DNA from: Nodularia spumigena CCY9414 | Lineage (GTDB): Bacteria; Cyanobacteriota; Cyanobacteriia; Cyanobacteriales; Nostocaceae | Length of the DNA: 64,000 bases | Assembly (NCBI RefSeq): GCF_000340565.2 | Contig: NZ_CP007203.1 | Coordinates: 3,397,929-3,461,928 of the forward strand | Direction: 5' to 3' | Shown: in pieces, positions 56,579 to 64,000 of the stretch | How positions within the stretch are numbered: the stretch's first letter is position 1 | How the letters are laid out: each line of letters opens with the position of its first letter | Program-made: the position numbers and the translations under genes | Notes under the pieces: generated by a model | The model's database searches: none | Told to the model about the DNA's origin: nothing | What the model saw: only the letters and a program-made list of their open reading frames with translations

Positions 56579-56876
56579 CAGCCTTGGTTCCTTTGTTCTG
56601 GGGTAGTAAATCTAGATAACTTGCAGCATCGATGTTTTGCGACTCCCGACTCGCTGACATCACATCACGGTAATTTTCTTCTAGCAACTTTAATAAAGAG
56701 CGATCGCCTACCCAACCAGCCGCTAAACTGCTGATAAATACCCCCACAGTACAAAGAATCACAGAAAACAATCCCAAGGGAGCAATAATCAAAATAATCC
56801 AGGTAATCCCAGCATTAATCACTGCAACAATCCCACTGCGGTACATTACCAGCTTTTTCGCCACAAATAAAGACAT
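56571..56876 (-). CDS. csx18: Csx18-like small membrane protein
   Basis: A 101-residue protein with two hydrophobic helices (GIVAVINAGITWIILIIAPL and LFSVILCTVGVFISSLAAGW) and a polar C-terminal tail (LLKLLEENYRDVMSASRESQ). Small two-helix proteins named Csx18 accompany csx3-AAA in cyanobacterial III-D loci; I use that name from memory. It is the first gene of the operon. Confidence 0.55.
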   Translation of the reverse strand: MSLFVAKKLVMYRSGIVAVINAGITWIILIIAPLGLFSVILCTVGVFISSLAAGWVGDRSLLKLLEENYRDVMSASRESQNIDAASYLDLLPQNKGTKADD

Positions 56877-57006
56877 AAAAACAAATGTGCTTTTTTTTGG
56901 ATACCCTTATTATGACATCCGTATAGAAGAGGCATCTTCCACACAAGCACGACAATGTAAATATTAACGGATGAGCCTTGGGTTCCCTGACTCATCAATT
57001 TTTCAA

Positions 57007-57089
57007 ATGTAGGTTGGGTTGAAGCCTTGAGAAACCCAACAAAACCAGGGATTCTTGGTGTTGGGTTTCGTTCCTCTACCCAACCTACA
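57007..57089. repeat. GTAGGTTGGGTT dispersed inverted-repeat element, copy 2
   Basis: GTAGGTTGGGTTGAAGC and CTACCCAACCTAC frame a hairpin-forming stretch with AAACCCAACA inside. Related to 25797 and 61169. Confidence 0.75.
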
Positions 57090-57124
57090 AATATTTGACC
57101 TTTTCAGAATCCTAAAAACGTTAA

Positions 57125-57560
57125 TTACATTCTTTTCCCCCCTCTCCTTACCAAAGAGAGGGGCTGGGAACTCATCAGTTACTTTTCTGTTGGTAACTTC
57201 ACTGAACACAACTCTTTTCCCCCCTCTCCTTACCAAGGAGAGGGGCTGGGGCGCTAAGGCTTAGAAGTGTTGTAAAAGGACAAAATCAGTTATTAGCTCT
57301 CCTTACCAAGGAGAGGGGCTGGGTTTCTAATAGCTCTCTAGAGGAAAGAGTATCTATCCATAACTTTTCCCCCCTCTCAAATAAGTTGAAAGCCTCCTTC
57401 CACGGGAAACAGTTTCCAAGGAAAGAGTATCTATCCAGAACTTTTCCCCCCTCTCCTTCCACCTCTAAGTGGACTACTTGGGGTAAAGATATCTGAAAGA
57501 GTATCTATCCAGAACTTTCCCCCCTCTCCTTACCAAGGAGAGGGGCTGGGGGTGAGGTTC
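57125..57560. repeat. cluster of CCCCTCTCCTTACCAAGGAG palindromes
   Basis: At least five units of CCCCTCTCCTTACC(A)AGGAGAGGGG occur at about 57140, 57222, 57297, 57440-57460 and 57522, some of them degenerate, alternating with GAAAGAGTATCTATCCAGAA (57342, 57424, 57497). They fill the space between divergent csx18 and cas1. No promoter could be chosen among them. Confidence 0.8.
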
Positions 57561-57576
57561 TTCAAATTTAACACCA

Positions 57577-58587
57577 ATGACCACACTATATTTAACAGAA
57601 CCCGGAACCGTGATTCGCTACCGCAACGAATCCTTAACCATTACCAAACAAGAAAAATCTCAAAATTGCCGCATAGCCGAAATCACCTTAGTAGTAGTCT
57701 TACCAGGAGTACAGCTAACAGATGTCGTCATCGCCCAACTACTTGACAAAGGCATAGAAACCATATTTCTCCGCCAAGATGGTCAATTTCGCGGACGACT
57801 CCAGGGACAATTTGCCACAAACCCCATAATTCGCCTCGCTCAATATCGTACAGTGGAAACTACCTTTGGCATGGCCATAGCTCAAAAATTGGTCATAGGC
57901 AAAATTCGTAACCAACGAGTGCTGCTACAACGTCGCAACCGGGCGACAAAAGGAGAAATTAGCCAATTAGCCGAAGCCATAGATTTAATTAGTTCCTATT
58001 CCTCCCGTCTAAGTGATTTCACCACCCCCTTAAATCGAGATGAACTCATGGGAGTTGAAGGTATTTGCGCCCGCACATATTACCAAGGACTCAAACATTG
58101 GTTTCCGCCCCAATGGAACTTTAGTGGACGTAATCGCCGCCCACCACTAGATCCCATTAATGCACTGTTGAGTTGGGGTTATGGAGTCTTGTTAGCAAGA
58201 GTATTTTCGGCTTGTGTGCAAGCAGGACTTGATCCATATTTAGGCTTTTTTCATGCAATTGAACCTTATCGTCCCAATTTAGTTTTAGATTTAATGGAAG
58301 AATTTCGACCAATCATCGTAGATCAATCTGTAATTTCCATTATTCAATCAGACTTATTGCAAAGCGAAGACTTTCAGCCATCCCCAGATGGAGAGGGTAT
58401 TTGGTTGGGAACCTTAGCCAAGAAGCTGTTTTTGGGAGAATTAGAACGCCGTTTTCACACCCCCATTTTGTATCCGGCGCAAAATCGGCGCTTGAGTTTG
58501 AGTCAAATTGTCTTAGAACAGGCGCGGAGTTTAGGACGCTGCTTAGTAAATTCACGGTTGGAATATGAGGCTTTTGTGATTAAATGA
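57577..58587 (+). CDS. cas1: Cas1 integrase
   Basis: A 336-residue Cas1, the metal-dependent integrase that inserts spacers. The catalytic Glu161 is in GVEGICARTYYQ, His226 in GFFHAIEPYR and an acidic residue in LVLDLMEEFRP (238-242). The N-terminal beta domain precedes residue ~85. It overlaps cas2 by 4 bp and is divergent from the III-D operon. Confidence 0.95.
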   Translation: MTTLYLTEPGTVIRYRNESLTITKQEKSQNCRIAEITLVVVLPGVQLTDVVIAQLLDKGIETIFLRQDGQFRGRLQGQFATNPIIRLAQYRTVETTFGMAIAQKLVIGKIRNQRVLLQRRNRATKGEISQLAEAIDLISSYSSRLSDFTTPLNRDELMGVEGICARTYYQGLKHWFPPQWNFSGRNRRPPLDPINALLSWGYGVLLARVFSACVQAGLDPYLGFFHAIEPYRPNLVLDLMEEFRPIIVDQSVISIIQSDLLQSEDFQPSPDGEGIWLGTLAKKLFLGELERRFHTPILYPAQNRRLSLSQIVLEQARSLGRCLVNSRLEYEAFVIK

Positions 58588-58868
58588 CTAAATTATGGTT
58601 GGTTTGTTATGACGTAGCTGACGACAAGCGCCGGACTAAATTAGCCAAGTTAATTGAACAGCGTTGTCAACGGGTGCAATATTCGGTGTTTGAGTGTCCC
58701 TTAGATGAAAAGGCCTTGACACAACAGTTAGAAAATCGCTGGTTAAAGGTAATTAAAGTCAGTGAGGATAATTTGCGGATTTACCCGTTGGATAGTACAG
58801 CCAAGCAGCAAACGCGAGTCTATGGAAGTTCACCACCTTATGAACCGCCGGATTATTTAATTTTGTAA
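58584..58868 (+). CDS. cas2: Cas2
   Basis: A 94-residue ferredoxin-fold protein, LWLVCYDVADDKRRTKLAKL at the start with the conserved Asp after the first strand, and RVQYSVFECPLDEKAL. It dimerises between two Cas1 dimers in the spacer-integrating complex. It lies directly before the leader and array. Confidence 0.95.
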   Translation: MTKLWLVCYDVADDKRRTKLAKLIEQRCQRVQYSVFECPLDEKALTQQLENRWLKVIKVSEDNLRIYPLDSTAKQQTRVYGSSPPYEPPDYLIL

Positions 58869-59200
58869 AGTTCAGTGTCTGAATTTTGCGGGAATACAAG
58901 TGCTGAAAGTGTTGTTTTTGCAAGCTTTCGGCACTATGTTACGGTATGTAAAGCAGTGGGAAATTTTGTCGCCGGGAGGTGGGAGGAATTAGATTGAGTA
59001 ACGGTTTGTGAATAAGAGTAAATTTGTGGTTTTTGACTTGACTCGTTGGTGTTTTGCTGCTAAATTAAATATATCAGCAGATTATGCTGAATTTAATTCT
59101 TCAGTTATACTACGGTTAAGCTTTGATACTTATCGTTTTGCGTAGTCCGGCGCAACAGCACCTTGAAAACTAAATATGACAACGGTTTCCACTTCATGGG
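58869..59200 (+). promoter_or_regulatory. CRISPR leader
   Basis: The non-coding stretch between cas2 and the first repeat is AT-rich, especially toward its 3' end, and the array handle orientation (ACGGAAAC at the repeat 3' end) makes this the upstream side. The array promoter should be here; no clear boxes could be chosen. Confidence 0.7.
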
Positions 59201-60374
59201 GTTTTTCATAACCATTTCCCCGCAAGGGGACGGAAACCAAAACTTCTATAATGATTAGAGGTAAATGTAGCTTGTTTTTCATAACCATTTCCCCGCAAGG
59301 GGACGGAAACACCATCTTGGCTGATGCCTGTCTTGCACTGATGTAGTTTTTCATAACCATTTCCCCGCAAGGGGACGGAAACATATTTCTTAAGTAACTT
59401 TCCTTAATCTGGGGAAGCGTTTTTCATAACCATTTCCCCGCAAGGGGACGGAAACGTGGGTAGTGCTGTGGCTGCTGCTAGTGCAATATTTGATTGTTTT
59501 TCATAACCATTTCCCCGCAAGGGGACGGAAACCCTGGGTAAATTCCTTTAGCTGCATTCTCATTACTTGTGGTTTTTCATAACCATTTCCCCGCAAGGGG
59601 ACGGAAACTGCCAAGCTAATGGCAAACGGGTTGATAACTACATGAGGCTAGTTTTTCATAACCATTTCCCCGCAAGGGGACGGAAACTTGTCTTTGATAG
59701 CGCGGTGCAAAACGGTTTGATTACTTGTTTTTCATAACCATTTCCCCGCAAGGGGACGGAAACTTCCTCCCAGTGTGGATACGTTAGGGGTGCATGAGGA
59801 AATGTTTTTCATAACCATTTCCCCGCAAGGGGACGGAAACATTTTAAGTAGTAACTTACCGCCATAATTGATGTACGCGTTTTTCATAACCATTTCCCCG
59901 CAAGGGGACGGAAACAACACTATCTCTGGTTCAGAAGGAAAGTCACCAATGGGTTTTTCATAACCATTTCCCCGCAAGGGGACGGAAACTATTTTTGGGA
60001 ATTTTGGGGAGTTTTGGCGGCGAACTGTGGTGAACTGGTTTTTCATAACCATTTCCCCGCAAGGGGACGGAAACAAGTATTCTGGTGTGTACAAATCCGG
60101 ATCAAAATTAATGGGGTTTTTCATAACCATTTCCCCGCAAGGGGACGGAAACAACGCGCCCCTTCTTTTTACCCTTTTCCTTACCATGTTTTTCATAACC
60201 ATTTCCCCGCAAGGGGACGGAAACGTCACAGTCTTAGTTCTAGGATTATAACAACCCATGTTTTTCATAACCATTTCCCCGCAAGGGGACGGAAACCTTA
60301 AAGAACAAATAGGAGAACATACTTCTTCTATTCCTTTGTTTTTCATAACCATTTCCCCGCAAGGGGACGGAAAC
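59201..60374 (+). CRISPR. CRISPR array: 16 repeats of 37 nt, 15 spacers
   Basis: Sixteen apparently identical repeats of 37 nt start with GTTTTTCATAACCATTTCCC and end with GGGGACGGAAAC. The starts are 59201, 59274, 59346, 59419, 59496, 59572, 59651, 59727, 59804, 59879, 59953, 60038, 60116, 60188, 60260 and 60338. Spacer lengths are 36, 35, 36, 40, 39, 42, 39, 40, 38, 37, 48, 41, 35, 35 and 41. The CCCCGCAAGGGG core makes a stem, and the last eight bases would form the crRNA 5' handle. Cas1-Cas2 are adjacent. Confidence 0.98.
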
Positions 60375-60445
60375 TTTGAGTTAATAACGAGATTGTCAAA
60401 CCGGATTGCTATATAATATTTATAGTGAGTAGGATACAAATAAAA

Positions 60446-60751
60446 ATGTCAGAAAAAACTTTTGATATTGCTTACTTATCTGAAAATTTGCTTGATTTAT
60501 TATCAGATATTCAAAATCATGTGGAAATTACGCTAACTCGTCAGGGCGTTCCTTGGGCAAAAGTTTTACCTCTTGAGCCAGAAGAGTCTACAGTTGAAAA
60601 AGCGGGTTTAAATCATGGCTCAATGGCGATGAATAGTGAAGAAGTCTTAGAACCAAGAGTTCCAGGGTTTTGGCAAGGAAAAGTTAAGATTTCTGAGGAT
60701 TTTGATGACACTTCAGAAGAGGTGATTGCTGCTTTTTATGGTGAAGAGTAA
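60446..60751 (+). CDS. Phd/YefM-type antitoxin
   Basis: A 101-residue protein starting MSEKTFDIAYLSENLLDLLS with VEITLTRQGVPWAKVLPLEP, the strand that marks Phd/YefM-type antitoxins, and an acidic C-terminus. The ATG at 60446 is chosen over an upstream GTG at 60425. It overlaps the VapC-type gene by one base. The antitoxin frame is intact. Confidence 0.8.
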   Translation: MSEKTFDIAYLSENLLDLLSDIQNHVEITLTRQGVPWAKVLPLEPEESTVEKAGLNHGSMAMNSEEVLEPRVPGFWQGKVKISEDFDDTSEEVIAAFYGEE

Positions 60752-61131
60752 TGAGTTTTTTATTAGATACTCATATTCTGTTATGGTTTTTAGAAAATGA
60801 TTCTAAGTTGTCAAATCAGGTACGCGAAGTAATTATTAATCCTAAAAATTGAATTTTTGTTAGTGCTATTAGTGCTTGGTAAATTTCGATTAAACAGTCT
60901 TTAGGAAAGTTAATAGCTCCTAGTAATTTAGAGGAAGCTTTGCGTTTTAGTCGCTTAGAGGTTTTACCGATGACATTGACACATGGAATAAAGGTTGCTG
61001 ATTTGCCAATGCATCATAAAGATCCTTTTGATAGAATGTTAATCGCTCAGGCTTTGGTAGAAGGTCTAACAATAATTACGGTAGACCAGAAGTTTAAATT
61101 TTATGATGTTCCGTTATTAATCATTGCATAA
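60751..61131 (+). pseudogene. PIN-domain toxin (VapC-like) with two stop codons
   Basis: The frame begins MSFLLDTHILLWFLEND, the usual PIN-domain start with the first catalytic Asp. In-frame stops occur at 60850-60852 (TGA, after NPKN) and 60880-60882 (TAA, after AISAW). The second replaces the conserved Glu codon of AISAWE. The rest (HHKDPFDRMLIAQALVE) is intact to 61131. The toxin should be inactive. Confidence 0.85.
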
Positions 61132-61168
61132 CAAATCTTGTTAATTTGAAAAAAATCATGCAAAAAAT

Positions 61169-61245
61169 TGTAGGTTGGGTTGACGTAACCAAACCCAACA
61201 TCATTATTGGTAGCGTTGGGTTCGCTGCGCTTAACCCAACCTACG
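61169..61245. repeat. GTAGGTTGGGTT dispersed inverted-repeat element, copy 3
   Basis: GTAGGTTGGGTTGACGTAA and TTAACCCAACCTACG form the arms. Related to 25797 and 57007. Confidence 0.8.
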
Positions 61246-61261
61246 TTTAGACTTTTGCTTT

Positions 61262-61352
61262 ATCTCCCCTCCTCGCACCCCCCGAAATCCCCCCGCAACG
61301 GGGGGAAGAAAAGGATAAACCTTTGATATGGGAGGGGTTGGGGGTGGGGTGA
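61262..61352. repeat. dispersed repeat, inverted copy of 29408-29500
   Basis: The stretch CCTCCTCGCACCCCCCGAAA and so on is the reverse complement of 29408-29500. No gene lies in 61246-61538. Confidence 0.8.
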
Positions 61353-61538
61353 CATGATATGACAACCCTAAACAGCTTCCATCAAAGAAAAGAAAACTGC
61401 TAAGGATTGGAAGAGGCATCTTCTAGTGTGGATATACAATGTCATCATAATCACGGTTCAAATTGAACATTGATATTTTCTTGACAAAAAGCCATCTCAG
61501 TATGTACACACACAGAAAAATCCCCAGGAGTCTTGTCA

Positions 61539-62348
61539 ATGCGTAACGATAAACATCCCATCCCCAGCCAGGTAAAAAAATCTTGGCTACTTTATAGTAT
61601 TACAGCCATTATTTTGATCACATCTCTAGTCGGACTTGCAGTTGCGCTTTTACCTAACGCCATAATTGAAATTCAGCGCGATATCCTCTTCATTATTTCC
61701 GCAATTTACCTTTTGGCTTCTTGCAGTTTCTTTTTATGGATATACCTGCGAAATCAAGACCAAGAATTTGTGGGTATCTTACCAAAAGCTATCGATGATT
61801 TAAAGAGAGTAGGCAGAGAATATTATAACAATACTGCTGCCATTCAAGACAATAGTGTATTTGTAGAAAAATTACACAACGGAATTGAACGAGAATTTAG
61901 CAGGTTTGTAGAAAGTAACAAATCACTTGAAAACCTCTTGATAGAAGTGCGTCAAGAAAAAGGTAATTTGCAGCGTGAGTTAGAAAATTGGCAGGAAAGC
62001 ACTATTGAATTTTTTCAACTCTTAGAACGAGCATTAGAACTACAACAAAATCCAGATGTTCAGGAATCTCTGAAGAAAAATCTCAAAGAATTTGAACGCA
62101 TTGTTAACAAACGTGATTTCTATCGAATTGCTCCCACTCCCCAGGATAAATTTGACGAAATCCAACATGAATGTAAAGGTGAAGAACCATCATCAGAGGT
62201 TGAACCTGAAACTATTCTTAAGTGTGAACGTTGGGGTTATAAATCAGGTGCGAAGGTTTTGCAATTAGCAGAGGTAATTCTAGGAATTGCACCGGAAAAC
62301 AGTAATGCTTCTGAAGCATCTAACCCGATTGAGATATCGCAAGTTTAG
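61539..62348 (+). CDS. membrane-anchored GrpE-like nucleotide exchange factor
   Basis: A 269-residue protein. Two hydrophobic helices (residues ~17-37 and ~47-67) are followed by a long coiled coil (~75-175) and a C-terminal beta part: FYRIAPTPQDKFDEIQHECK, then KCERWGYKSGAKVLQLAEVI, the pattern of the GrpE head that opens the Hsp70 nucleotide site. The ATG at 61539 has AGGAG (61526-61530) upstream. An Hsp70 gene follows 164 bp downstream. Membrane attachment makes it unlike classical GrpE. Confidence 0.75.
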   Translation: MRNDKHPIPSQVKKSWLLYSITAIILITSLVGLAVALLPNAIIEIQRDILFIISAIYLLASCSFFLWIYLRNQDQEFVGILPKAIDDLKRVGREYYNNTAAIQDNSVFVEKLHNGIEREFSRFVESNKSLENLLIEVRQEKGNLQRELENWQESTIEFFQLLERALELQQNPDVQESLKKNLKEFERIVNKRDFYRIAPTPQDKFDEIQHECKGEEPSSEVEPETILKCERWGYKSGAKVLQLAEVILGIAPENSNASEASNPIEISQV

Positions 62349-62512
62349 ACGTTGCTAAATCAAAGTATGTAATGTCTTCATTCCTTTGCGCCTTTGCGCC
62401 TACTCTACGAGAACGCCTAGCGGCGAATGCGTGACACAAATTCATACTCTTTTGATTTTGTAAGCCGTTTTTGATTGTATCACCACAACAGCATTATCAG
62501 GAAAACTGCATC

Positions 62513-64000
62513 ATGAAAAGCAATTACGCTATTGGTATTGATTTGGGTACTTCTACTTCGGAAATTTGTATTTACAAGAATAATGAACCTCTACCAATTC
62601 CTGACCCGATTACCAAAATTCCGATTATTCCCTCAATTGTGGCTATTAATGAACGGGGAAAACTTCTGGTTGGGGAAACAGCTAGGGGAATAGTTGACCG
62701 CAAGGGTTTTGGGGTGCGAGAAAGTAAGCGAAATATGGGAACTGACAAAGTTTTCACTTTACGCGAACAAGATTATCGCCCTGAAGAAATAGCTGCTTTA
62801 ATTCTTCGCAAATTAAAAGAAAATGCTGAGGAAGCGTTAGGACATCCCATTCAAGATGTCGTGATTTCTGTCCCGGCTAATTTTCCTGATGCGGCGCGTA
62901 AAGCTACTTTTAATGCTGGGGAAATAGCTGGTTTAAATGTTCTGCGTTTACTCAATGAACCCACAGCCGCCGCATTAGCTTTTGGAATAAAAAATATTGC
63001 ATCTGAAGAACAATTAGTTGTATTTGATTTTGGCGGCGGAACTTTAGATATTTCAGTTTTAGAAATGTTTGAAGGAGTCTTAGATGTTAAATCTAGTTTT
63101 GGTGATCCTCAATTGGGGGGTAAAGATTTTGATGCAGTGATGATTTCTCTGTTACTCCAAAAATTTGCCGCCCAGTATCCAGAAGTTGCAGTTGAGAACC
63201 GGGAAACGGAATTAAAAGGACAAGCCGAACAAGCCAAAAAGACACTTTCTATAGAACAGTCTTGTGATGTTCGCATTCCCTATTTTGCTACAAAAGATGG
63301 CAAAGGAATTGATTTAGATATTGAAATCACGCGCACGGAATTTGAACAAGCGATAGAACCACTTTTAGAAAGAGCCAGAATTTGTATCCGAGAAGCTTTA
63401 AATGCTAAGAAAATCCGCCCTAGTGCAATTGATAGAGTGCTGCTAGTGGGGGGGACAACCTATATTCCCGCCGTGCGAAATATGGTAGCGGAAATGTTTG
63501 GTAAACAACCAAAGTTAGATGTTAATCCAGATTTAGCCGTGGGGATTGGTGCTTGTATACAAGCTGCTTTAGCCCAAGGATTAATTAATGAGGAAAATGG
63601 GATAATTTTAACCGATGTCGCCCCCTTTGGCTTAGGAATTGACGTTGTGAGCATGATTGGCGGACAAGTCATGTTGACTTATGAACCGTTGATTGAACGA
63701 AATACGACTATTCCTTATTCTGTCAAAAAAACCTACACTTTACTTCATGCTGAACAGCAACAAGTTGAGGTGCGTTTATATCAAGATCACACAGGTAAAG
63801 CGAGACTTCCTGGAGATACTCAATATACGGGAATTAGTGGGGAAATTACAGATATTCCCCCTGCTCCTAATGGTAATCCTTATCCGATTGAAATTGAGTT
63901 TTCTTACGATATTAATGGGATGGCGAAACTGACAGCTAGTATCCCCGATATTCGCAGAAGTATTGAATTTGCTTTCGGACACTCAAACAACCGCATGAGT
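62513..64000 (+). CDS. Hsp70 family protein (cut by window edge)
   Basis: The open frame runs from the ATG at 62513 to the end of the window, 496 codons without a stop. The Hsp70 nucleotide-binding domain shows [46 protein letters not shown] and [18 protein letters not shown] beta domain starts near residue 365 ([19 protein letters not shown]). It is divergent from canonical DnaK (DLGTST in place of DLGTTN) and is paired with a GrpE-like gene, so it is probably a specialised chaperone. Confidence 0.88.
   Translation, partial: MKSNYAIGIDLGTSTSEICIYKNNEPLPIPDPITKIPIIPSIVAINERGKLLVGETARGIVDRKGFGVRESKRNMGTDKVFTLREQDYRPEEIAALILRKLKENAEEALGHPIQDVVISVPANFPDAARKATFNAGEIAGLNVLRLLNEPTAAALAFGIKNIASEEQLVVFDFGGGTLDISVLEMFEGVLDVKSSFGDPQLGGKDFDAVMISLLLQKFAAQYPEVAVENRETELKGQAEQAKKTLSIEQSCDVRIPYFATKDGKGIDLDIEITRTEFEQAIEPLLERARICIREALNAKKIRPSAIDRVLLVGGTTYIPAVRNMVAEMFGKQPKLDVNPDLAVGIGACIQAALAQGLINEENGIILTDVAPFGLGIDVVSMIGGQVMLTYEPLIERNTTIPYSVKKTYTLLHAEQQQVEVRLYQDHTGKARLPGDTQYTGISGEITDIPPAPNGNPYPIEIEFSYDINGMAKLTASIPDIRRSIEFAFGHSNNRMS

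Noticed and set aside
59732-60439. Long open frames across the CRISPR array on both strands
   Set aside because: They arise from the 37-nt repeats and spacers and carry only repeated segments; no gene.
1-64000. tRNA or rRNA genes
   Set aside because: No stretch with recognisable tRNA arms plus CCA or rRNA core sequences was noticed; a dedicated tRNA scan was not possible.

Overview
This window comes from a cyanobacterium, most likely a filamentous heterocyst-forming one of the Nostoc/Anabaena type. The evidence is a psbA gene for photosystem II D1, a ycf51 gene, many GCGATCGC (HIP1) octamers, heptanucleotide repeats of the CCAATGA type, and an xisH/xisI pair.

Layout. 1-9.1 kb holds dnaJ (cut by the edge) and a dnaK3-like gene, an M28 peptidase, a truncated DNA methyltransferase, an FAD oxidoreductase, a YaaW-like protein, an O-antigen-ligase-like membrane protein, a MntA/HepT pair and ycf51. 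9.5-12 kb holds an iron-type alcohol dehydrogenase translationally coupled to an aminotransferase. 12-18.4 kb is an arsenic island: arsR, a PstS-like lipoprotein, a dedicated GAPDH, arsJ, acr3 and arsH, with ArsR-type operators. 18.4-22.7 kb holds a urtE remnant, psbA (the Gln130 form), an acyltransferase, a response regulator and hisG. 22.8-29.3 kb holds two PatA/PatG-like proteins. One is an intact subtilisin-type protease carrying an in-frame palindromic element. The other is fused in frame behind a REP-associated transposase and has lost its catalytic Asp and His. xisH/xisI, a frameshifted gene and two short ORFs lie around them. 29.7-35.4 kb holds a pentapeptide-repeat/TPR protein, ilvD, a frameshifted IS607 recombinase and a complete insertion sequence with 46-bp perfect inverted repeats that ends in a GUN4 fragment.

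35.5-61 kb is a compound type III CRISPR region. A decayed III-A locus (+ strand, 37.1-42.6 kb) has csx3, a deletion-fused cas10 fragment, csm4, csm5, cas6 and a CARF-HEPN csx1. It is flanked by orphan repeats, one with a relic leader, and by duplicated pieces of an Rpn-type gene. After a Uma2 gene and a RelE/XRE pair comes a long III-D-like operon on the - strand (56.9 to 44.9 kb): csx18, a csx3-AAA fusion, cas10, a Csm3-like RAMP, csx10, a small subunit, a CARF gene, a RelE-like fragment, a second Csm3-like RAMP, a PD-(D/E)XK protein, a third RAMP, csx19, a fourth RAMP and an unknown gene. cas1-cas2 and a 16-repeat array follow on the + strand, then an antitoxin with a dead VapC. The only cas6 in view lies in the decayed locus, so I infer that it serves the III-D system. 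The CARF and RelE pieces look like one CARF-RelE (Cami1-type) effector split by a repeat insertion.

The window ends with a membrane-anchored GrpE-like protein and an Hsp70 cut by the edge. Family assignments are from remembered motifs; no database search was run.
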